Below are positions 13,463 through 21,256 of a DNA stretch of 21,256 bases, piece by piece. A program made the translations under genes and the position numbers. Position 1 is the first letter of the stretch, and the number at the start of each line of letters is the position of its first letter. A model generated the notes under the pieces. The model was not told the DNA's origin and made no database searches. It was given only the letters and a program-made list of their open reading frames with translations. Source of the stretch: a virus; IMG/VR virus record IMGVR_UViG_3300025671_000658, positions 1 through 21,256 of that record; one strand, given 5' to 3'.

Positions 13463-13934
13463 GCTTATGGTAAAAACTCTTGCGTAAACGATGGGCCAGG
13501 ATCAAGTCTGTCACGTTTAACTTGACGTCTTGATACGCCATCGCTCGATACAAGGACGAACAAAGGGGACCAAGGCAGCTCCAGATGTTCTGGGGCTGCT
13601 TTTCTTTGAGTTGAAACAAAGAAACCCACTGCGGGTGAAGTGGGCGGACAGGGCGCTTCTTGTCGGCAAACAGTATGGTGTCACCTTGCCAAGACCATTC
13701 TTTGTCGCGGAATTGATCTGGGGTGATGCCAAAGGTAGCGACCATGCCGTAAAGCCAGGCTACGGGCTTGGTGGAGCGGCGTGAATCAAGGTGGAAGTAA
13801 TCATCCACGATGCGCTGGTCCAATGGAGGGGAATGTCCCATGGCTGTAATGAACTGAAGTACGCCCACCATATCTCTCGGGGTACACCAGTAATTCGTTT
13901 TTAAGGAATCCTTAATAAGTCTCGTGAGACTCAA
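13413..13934 (-). CDS. Tyrosine-recombinase-like protein, short and lacking the first catalytic Arg
   Basis: A 173-residue frame from TTG 13934 (an ATG at 13871, residue 22, is an alternative). The block WLYGMVATFGITPDQFRD resembles the start of the catalytic domain of cyanobacterial integrases, where Y-G-L-R-P-H-E gives the first catalytic Arg; here Thr replaces it. KKRPVRPLHPQW resembles the Lys-bearing beta turn, and LAHRLRKSFYHKL keeps the H-x-L-R box. A final Tyr (PSYAVVS) is present but weakly placed. The N-terminal DNA-binding half of an integrase is missing. It is either a decayed integrase or a recombinase fold used for binding only. The resemblance is by eye and moderate; another fold is possible. 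Confidence 0.5.
   Translation of the reverse strand: MSLTRLIKDSLKTNYWCTPRDMVGVLQFITAMGHSPPLDQRIVDDYFHLDSRRSTKPVAWLYGMVATFGITPDQFRDKEWSWQGDTILFADKKRPVRPLHPQWVSLFQLKEKQPQNIWSCLGPLCSSLYRAMAYQDVKLNVTDLILAHRLRKSFYHKLKQPSQQVAPSYAVVS
13575..13607 (+). terminator. Rho-independent terminator, plus strand, inside an antisense gene
   Basis: GCAGCTCCAGA (13575-13585) pairs with TCTGGGGCTGC (13589-13599) along 11 bp (one G-U) around TGT, then TTTTCTTT follows. This is a classic GC-rich stem with a T-tract and works for plus-strand transcripts, most simply that of the excisionase-like gene ending at 13462. It lies wholly inside the integrase-like minus gene. Confidence 0.8.
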
Positions 13935-14002
13935 TATAAGTATATGTTATGTGATATTTTGACATGTTTTGAGGCATAATAGGAAATACTCAAAACCGGT
14001 AC
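13935..14002. promoter_or_regulatory. AT-rich divergent spacer
   Basis: A 68-bp AT-rich gap between the minus integrase-like gene and the plus methyltransferase gene. On the plus strand it holds TATAAGTA (13935-13942), one base from the T4-type late element TATAAATA, and CATAAT (13975-13980). No canonical -35/-10 pair with 16-18 bp spacing is present. Promoter activity in both directions is expected from layout only. Confidence 0.3.
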
Positions 14003-14578
14003 ATGACTAACGATTACGAGTTTGAAAAAGCATATTGGGGTGATTGCTGCAATACGTTCGATGAAGAGCAAAAACATTTTGTCTATGCCAGCTTGATGGG
14101 AGTCAAGCGGACTCACTTCAGTTTTGATGCAGGCAATAAGAGTGTGATGGACATTGGGGCTGGCCCGGTATCAATGCTGCTCAAGACAATTAATCTGACG
14201 AAGGGAAAAGTTGTCGATCCAATTATTTATCCCAGGTGGACACGTGATCGCTACCTGGCGCACAACATCAATGTTCTTGTATCCAGGGGAGAAGATATTG
14301 AAGAAAGTGGATGGGATGAGGTATGGATTTATAACTGCCTGCAACACACCGATGATCCCGGACTAATCATCAAAAATGCATTGAAGGCAGCTAAAGTTCT
14401 GCGTTTATTTGAATGGATTGATATCCCAGCTCACGAAGGACATCCCTGTGAACTGACGCAACAATCACTTGATGAATGGATTGGCGCCAAAGGTAATGTT
14501 GCCAACCTCAATCATTCTGGGTGTTATGGCAAGTGTTATTACGTAGTTCATACCAGCCCTTACGCCAAAGATCGTTAA
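14003..14578 (+). CDS. Class I SAM-dependent methyltransferase
   Basis: A 191-residue protein with a Rossmann-type methyltransferase core: SVMDIGAGPVSMLLK (47-61) is motif I that binds S-adenosylmethionine, VVDP (70-73) is the acidic second strand, and EVWIYNCLQHTDDP (106-119) is the motif IV region, here in the L-Q-H-T form found in small-molecule and sugar methyltransferases rather than DNA ones (no N/D-P-P-Y). AKVLRLFEWID (130-140) continues the sheet. It converges with the glycosyltransferase gene and overlaps its 3' end by 71 bp. Position beside a glycosyltransferase suggests modification of a glycan or protein, which is inference. Confidence 0.78.
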   Translation: MTNDYEFEKAYWGDCCNTFDEEQKHFVYASLMGVKRTHFSFDAGNKSVMDIGAGPVSMLLKTINLTKGKVVDPIIYPRWTRDRYLAHNINVLVSRGEDIEESGWDEVWIYNCLQHTDDPGLIIKNALKAAKVLRLFEWIDIPAHEGHPCELTQQSLDEWIGAKGNVANLNHSGCYGKCYYVVHTSPYAKDR

Positions 14579-15614
14579 GGGTCTGGAAGACACGGTCGTA
14601 CATCTTGCCGCAGGTTTCCAAGCTGTAACGCTGACGTGCAGTGTTGGCGATCTTGCGTCGATCAAGGGTGTCTGCGTTGTGGATCGCATCAACCCAATCC
14701 TGAAGCGTATGACACCTAAAGCCAGTTACGCCATTAATCACGGTCTCCGTGAAGGCGCCATAATCAACGGAAACTAAGGGTGTGCCGCACAGCATGGCTT
14801 CTACGCCACTGCCACCAAACGGTTCGGTAAAGACTGTTGGCATCAATGCAGCCCGTGCATTGCGAAGAAAGTCGGACCTTTCGGTGCCGTGAATGGGACC
14901 GCGATATTCAATGTTGGGGTGGTTCCAGGGCGTTGGATCTCCTTGTCCGTGGAGCACGATTGGCCAGGGGCTGTGGTCTGCAAGTGCTTTGATTGTGTCC
15001 ATTCCCTTTTGGCTGCAGATACGCCCAAGGAATGCCAGGTAATCACCTGCTTTGTATTTAGGTTTCCACTCCGTGATGTCGAAGTAATTAGGAATCACCC
15101 ACTCGTAGTTACGTCCACTGCGGTTTTCTTTGCCCTGGTGGTAGTGCATCCAGGCGTATGACTCGAATATCCTGTAGCTTTTCGGCATCAAGGTTGGATA
15201 ACCAATCCCTGTTTCAACGTGCTGATGATCTGGGAAGTGATCCATCAATACTTGATGAGCGTGGCCAAAGGGATGACAGATGATGTCCTCTGGTTCTAAG
15301 TTGCCCTTCAGGTGGACGATCAGACGGTCCTCAAAGAGACGATGGCCATCGCTACCGATGGTGGCATCATCACCATAGAAATCGGTTGCTTTTCGCTTGT
15401 TGTAGAGGTCGTCAAATTCTGTATCGGAGATAATTGGTATATGTACCGATGCCCCTGCCTCGCTGGTGCCATTGGAATATTCAATTACTTCGTAGCCCTG
15501 TGCTTGCATCATGCGCGGAAAGCGCAATGCTTTGCCAGTAAAAGCACAGTGCGAATATTTAAGTTGTGATTTGGTATGGAAAATACCAATCAAATGAAGA
15601 CGAGGTTTTGCCAT
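14508..15614 (-). CDS. GT4-type glycosyltransferase
   Basis: A 368-residue GT-B glycosyltransferase. The N-terminal domain starts LHLIGIFHTKSQLKYSHCAFTGK, typical of phage GT4 members; the C-terminal nucleotide-sugar domain shows YLAFLGRICSQKGMDTI (192-208), VLHGQGDP (220-227) and the E-x7-E motif TEPFGGSGVE (Glu264, Glu272), then GTPLVSVDYGAFTE (277-290) and GVTGFRC. All parts look intact, so the enzyme should be active. It transfers a sugar from an activated donor to an unknown acceptor: phage fibres, host surface glycans or modified DNA are options. It is the last gene of the tail operon, 9 bp after the beta-rich protein, which favours a virion target. Its 3' end overlaps the methyltransferase gene. 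Confidence 0.88.
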   Translation of the reverse strand: MAKPRLHLIGIFHTKSQLKYSHCAFTGKALRFPRMMQAQGYEVIEYSNGTSEAGASVHIPIISDTEFDDLYNKRKATDFYGDDATIGSDGHRLFEDRLIVHLKGNLEPEDIICHPFGHAHQVLMDHFPDHQHVETGIGYPTLMPKSYRIFESYAWMHYHQGKENRSGRNYEWVIPNYFDITEWKPKYKAGDYLAFLGRICSQKGMDTIKALADHSPWPIVLHGQGDPTPWNHPNIEYRGPIHGTERSDFLRNARAALMPTVFTEPFGGSGVEAMLCGTPLVSVDYGAFTETVINGVTGFRCHTLQDWVDAIHNADTLDRRKIANTARQRYSLETCGKMYDRVFQTLNDLWRKGWYELRNNTCHNTQND

Positions 15615-15623
15615 CTACGGTGA

Positions 15624-16346
15624 TCATGTCACCGCAATATAGCGTTTTGGCACGTAGAAAGCAGCTGCAACCATGACATGACGCGAAGATACAGAAGCTG
15701 TACAAAGAATGCTGCCTGTAGATCCAGTGGTTGCTTTGACGCCATCAGCGATGCCAAGCGTTGTGTCAGCACCAAGGTTGGTATTTGAATCGGCACGTTC
15801 GTACCAGGTATTCGCAGTTGGTTGTGTTGTTGTGTTTGTTGCGCCACTTGCTACACTTGGATCCGTGGCGTCAAATGCAGAAACTGTAGTGTTATCTGCA
15901 CCGCAGAATCCGGCAACGATCAACGTGTCTTTACTTGTTACGTTGATAGCTGCAGTTGAAAGAGCTGTTGCGTTTGCTGCTGCAGTACTGGAAGAAGACG
16001 CCATAAATCTGGGTGTGCCGTTGCTTGCCCTGTAAATCAAGATACGGCCAAGCCCAATATCACCACCTGTTCTTGTAAATGTGTTAGCCGGTGCTGCATC
16101 GCCGCGAACAATTGATGCAATTAAACCAGATCCAATTGACGTGCTAGCTGTTGTACTGGTATTGCCTGTGTTTTGAGTTTCGTGGATTGCCCAATCGGCT
16201 GGTGCTGTAAAACCAACGTTACTCCTGTACGCAATAACAGCTACATATAAATCCCCCTTCTGACCACCTGCCGGAAGTGTGATGGCAAGGTTTCCGCCGT
16301 TTGCTGTAGAAGCTGCGCCAACGGCAACAAGTGTCCAGGCAGTCAT
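15624..16346 (-). CDS. Ala/Thr/Ser-rich beta-sandwich protein, probable tail component
   Basis: A 240-residue protein starting MTAWTLVAVGAASTANGGNL. It is rich in Thr, Ala, Ser, Gly and Asn, with alternating beta strands (GDLYVAVIAYRSNVGF, then DIGLGRILIYRASNG and DTLIVAGFCGADN) and ends with a strand pair (HVMVAAAFYVPKRYIAV). This is typical of phage adhesin or decorating domains, with a jelly-roll-like look. No enzyme motif is visible. It begins 3 bp after the collagen-like gene stops, so the two are translated together. It is probably a fibre tip or fibre-bound protein; family not recognised. Confidence 0.75.
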   Translation of the reverse strand: MTAWTLVAVGAASTANGGNLAITLPAGGQKGDLYVAVIAYRSNVGFTAPADWAIHETQNTGNTSTTASTSIGSGLIASIVRGDAAPANTFTRTGGDIGLGRILIYRASNGTPRFMASSSSTAAANATALSTAAINVTSKDTLIVAGFCGADNTTVSAFDATDPSVASGATNTTTQPTANTWYERADSNTNLGADTTLGIADGVKATTGSTGSILCTASVSSRHVMVAAAFYVPKRYIAVT

Positions 16347-16349
16347 AAG

Positions 16350-19115
<2,766 letters not shown>

Positions 19116-19118
<3 letters not shown>

Positions 19119-19147
19119 GCCTGCTCTTTATCACGCCTGTGCTTTAA
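19116..19147 (-). repeat. 16-bp tandem duplication over the collagen gene start
   Basis: CACGCCTGCTCTTTAT (19116-19131) is followed at once by CACGCCTGTGCTTTAA (19132-19147), 13 of 16 bases identical. On the coding strand each copy ends in a purine-rich AAAG(A/C)(G/A)CAGGC stretch and GTG, so the ribosome site and GTG start are present twice, 16 nt apart and out of frame. Confidence 0.65.
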
Positions 19148-19158
19148 TCATTTTACTA

Positions 19159-20802
19159 TCACTGGCTTGGTTTCTCTCCAAGCGCTGGAACGTATGACAA
19201 ATTGTTTTTGTCGTACATAGTAAACCCATCAATCTTGATGTAGTTCAGTGGTATATTAAACAATCTTTGAAGCATGGGTTGCATTACTTGTGACTGACAG
19301 TTGTAAGGCGGAACATCCATATATGTAAGCGCACGTGCCGCTAAATCCTTTGTAATTGCACGATGATCTTTTTCGTATTCGTCAACAAGCTTTTGCTCCC
19401 AACTTGCCATGCTTTCAATTTCAACAGGGAAATCAGACGGCTCTGGAGGGAACACACCATCTTGAAACCGAAGGGCGTAAATATGCTTACAGTAGCGCAT
19501 TTCATCTAATACTGGAGACCAAATATCAGTCAAAGAAGTGATGACATTATTGGTTGCAGCATAATCTTCGTAAGACGGCATGCCTTCTGCCGTGGATCCT
19601 GTTAATCCTGGATTGCTGGTAGTACGTAAGTACAAAGAACCAAATTCCGAGTAAACACCAGGGCTGTCGCGAGCAGATCGTAAATCAACAGATGTTGCAT
19701 CAGTAACAGTACCAGGGACAGTCAGGTTTTCACTTGGAGCAATGATTTCAAGAATACGATCGACATCTGCTTGAGTCATTGCTGCATTATCAACAATGCC
19801 AAGTCGTTTGAGCAATTCATTGCGACCGGGTTTAACGCTGGAAATAGCACTACGAGGAAAAGCTTTTTTGTTGCTTTTCCCTAGATCCATCATGTAGCTG
19901 TATTCACGACGCGTAAAATCCTGACACGTACAACAGTACCTAGCGCCTGTAATAAAATATCTTCCAACATTTGGAGGCCTTGTTGAAGGCGTAACCAAAG
20001 CACGGTCAGGAGTTGCCTCGACGGAACCAGCCTTGCGAAGCTTTAATATACCCGTCTCTTCATTCGTATCAACTAATACGGCTTGCACATAGCCATATCG
20101 TTTTTGTTCTATTGGATTGATTGTATCCCTGTCAATAATTTCTCCATTTGCTTCCAAAATACGATCTTCAAGCACTTCTCCGTTTAATGCTTTTAGACCT
20201 TCGATTGCTTGACTGATATCAACGTATAAAGGAGGTGGAAGTTTATTGCCTGAACTCCAGGCTCCATTGAGCTTTACATACCAATAATCATTGTCTTCTG
20301 TAACGGATTCAATGTACAAATCAAAGCTTTGTTGTTTTGCATCATCGTCTAACCATTGGCCAATATTTTCGTAGTCAGTGAACTGTGCATCAAGCCAATA
20401 TTGGGTTACTAAAACGGAATAACCGTCAACCTGGTCAAAGCGTACACTGCCAGATTTTTTGGTGCCAGCCCAATGAATACCAAACTCTTTATTCGTAGTG
20501 GGAAAACCTGCAAACGTTCCGTTGATGTCTGGGTATTCAGTGCCGGGTGGCAATACGCCTGATGCAAAAGGGACAGTGTATTTAAAGTTATAAACGTAAT
20601 TATTGTCATGCAAAGACGCAGTTGCTATTTCGTAGCCCCTGCGCCAACGCGTCCAAGCGGATTCACGGTTTGCCGAATAGATAGAATTCGGTACGCTTCC
20701 CCTGGAAAACTCAGTTGTAATCGGCTTCAGTTTAAATGGATCTTTTGTTATTGCCTGACTGAATCCACCAAATGAGCCGAAACCATTTGATGATTTACCC
20801 AT
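19159..20802 (-). CDS. Phage structural protein with a split SWIM-like Cys/His motif
   Basis: A 547-residue protein. The N-terminal part (GKSSNGFGSFGGFSQAITKD, then NRESAWTRWRRGYEIATASL) is followed by a beta-rich domain up to about 280. Then RYCCTCQDFTRREYSYMMD (288-306) gives C-x-C (Cys291, Cys293), and MRYCKHIYALRF (435-446) gives C-x-H (Cys438, His440). Together they make the C-x-C...C-x-H pattern of a SWIM zinc finger, but with about 145 residues in between, where SWIM domains usually have 6-25. The insert holds NELLKRLGIVDNAAMTQADV (helical) and Ser/Thr-rich parts. Location in the tail operon suggests a virion protein. It starts 3 bp after the upstream gene's stop and is followed 40 bp later by the collagen fibre. 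Confidence 0.75.
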   Translation of the reverse strand: MGKSSNGFGSFGGFSQAITKDPFKLKPITTEFSRGSVPNSIYSANRESAWTRWRRGYEIATASLHDNNYVYNFKYTVPFASGVLPPGTEYPDINGTFAGFPTTNKEFGIHWAGTKKSGSVRFDQVDGYSVLVTQYWLDAQFTDYENIGQWLDDDAKQQSFDLYIESVTEDNDYWYVKLNGAWSSGNKLPPPLYVDISQAIEGLKALNGEVLEDRILEANGEIIDRDTINPIEQKRYGYVQAVLVDTNEETGILKLRKAGSVEATPDRALVTPSTRPPNVGRYFITGARYCCTCQDFTRREYSYMMDLGKSNKKAFPRSAISSVKPGRNELLKRLGIVDNAAMTQADVDRILEIIAPSENLTVPGTVTDATSVDLRSARDSPGVYSEFGSLYLRTTSNPGLTGSTAEGMPSYEDYAATNNVITSLTDIWSPVLDEMRYCKHIYALRFQDGVFPPEPSDFPVEIESMASWEQKLVDEYEKDHRAITKDLAARALTYMDVPPYNCQSQVMQPMLQRLFNIPLNYIKIDGFTMYDKNNLSYVPALGEKPSQ

Positions 20803-20805
20803 GGA

Positions 20806-21256
20806 TTAGAAGAATCCGCCTTGAGCAATAATGTGAGCACCTGGTGTATAGCCAGATGGATTTGCAGCATCTGGGAAAACACCTACGTAAATACGGTCGC
20901 CCCGTTCCAGGTAGATGCCTTTGTTGCGTAAAGGAGCCGTAGCCCCTAAACCATTTGTGTTACCGGCATGCATTACTGGCGCTGCAAGCTGTGGCATTAC
21001 GTCAGAGCAATCAACCGTACCACTGTTGGCAGGGACTGTCTTGGCAAACAGCACACGGTAATCACCCGAGCCAGGGATTGGAACAGTTGTATTACGTGTC
21101 TGATAAAAAACAAAGGTTACTGCTGGTTGATAACCGTAAGCAACGCCTTTGTATTCAAAGCCAGAAGTGCTGGCGCCCGAATAATTAAGTGCCGTATTGA
21201 CACCTGTCAGCGTAGAAGTACCGGTGTATGTGTAATAACCGTAACCGCTGTAAGGT
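20806..21256 (-). CDS. Unknown structural protein (partial, N-terminus beyond right edge)
   Basis: The frame is open from the right edge to a TAA at 20806-20808, giving the last 149 residues. No start is needed within the window; a GTG at 21054 is inside the frame and not the true start. The visible part is beta-rich, with Tyr/Gly/Thr-rich sequence (PYSGYGYYTYTGTSTLTGV), then QPAVTFVFYQTRNTTVPIPG, LRNKGIYLERGDRIYVGVFP and a Gly/Phe end. The ERGDRIYVGV pattern is like a virion beta-barrel, possibly a tail or head-decoration protein. It ends 3 bp before the split-SWIM gene starts, so it is the first visible gene of the tail operon. Confidence 0.7.
   Translation of the reverse strand, partial: PYSGYGYYTYTGTSTLTGVNTALNYSGASTSGFEYKGVAYGYQPAVTFVFYQTRNTTVPIPGSGDYRVLFAKTVPANSGTVDCSDVMPQLAAPVMHAGNTNGLGATAPLRNKGIYLERGDRIYVGVFPDAANPSGYTPGAHIIAQGGFF

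Noticed and set aside
13530-13784. Plus-strand 84-codon frame inside the integrase-like gene
   Set aside because: It runs through the intrinsic terminator and has no family-like features; the minus frame is longer and carries recombinase-like motifs.
13959-13980. TTGACA followed by CATAAT on the plus strand before the methyltransferase gene
   Set aside because: The spacer is only 10 bp, too short for a sigma-70-type promoter; it may be chance in AT-rich DNA.

Overview
This 21.3 kb window is a stretch of a tailed dsDNA phage genome, almost certainly a cyanophage. The evidence is long tail-fibre genes (one with a peptidase S74 chaperone domain, one collagen-like), two cell-wall hydrolases, two free-standing HNH endonucleases, dCTP deaminase, a DUF3310 protein, and an NblA-like phycobilisome-degradation gene. 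NblA makes sense only in a host that carries phycobilisomes, such as Synechococcus/Cyanobium or a bloom-forming cyanobacterium. No terminase, capsid, portal or polymerase gene lies in the window, so family placement is open.

Layout. (1) 1-5422, minus strand: a glucosaminidase cut by the left edge, two small unknown proteins, an S74 tail fibre, an HNH-AP2 endonuclease wedged between fibre genes, a long SG-x-T-x-TG repeat fibre, and a one-helix membrane protein. (2) 5475-7933, plus strand: a helix-turn-helix protein, two unknown proteins and a Dam-methyltransferase-like protein joined by three one-base TAATG stop/start overlaps, then dCTP deaminase. (3) 7930-9380, alternating strands: a minus unknown gene, a plus gene pair that overlaps out of frame by about 200 bp (the second is DUF3310), and minus nblA. 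(4) 9390-13104, minus: GH24 lysozyme, two small basic proteins (one of 40 residues), a 734-residue unknown protein and a second HNH endonuclease. (5) 13105-14578, mixed: a small excisionase-like protein, a convergent integrase-like protein without the first catalytic arginine, and a SAM-dependent methyltransferase. (6) 14508-21256, minus: a compact tail operon read from the right edge (structural protein cut by the edge, a protein with a split SWIM-like Cys/His motif, a collagen-like fibre, a beta-rich Ala/Thr/Ser protein) ending in a GT4 glycosyltransferase.

How the parts fit. The minus-strand blocks make host-recognition and lysis proteins. The plus block looks like nucleotide and DNA metabolism plus regulation. 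Single plus-strand genes sit inside the minus blocks and run into their neighbours tail to tail, with overlaps of 4 to 71 bp, which suggests insertion of accessory genes under tight packing. The points most worth a second look are viral NblA with an acidic tail, the overprinted pair at 8345-9054, the glycosyltransferase next to a Thr-rich collagen fibre, the split SWIM motif, hairpins directly before two start codons, the Dam-like protein with an altered catalytic motif, and a plus-strand intrinsic terminator inside an antisense gene. Function calls rest on motif reading by eye; no database search was possible.
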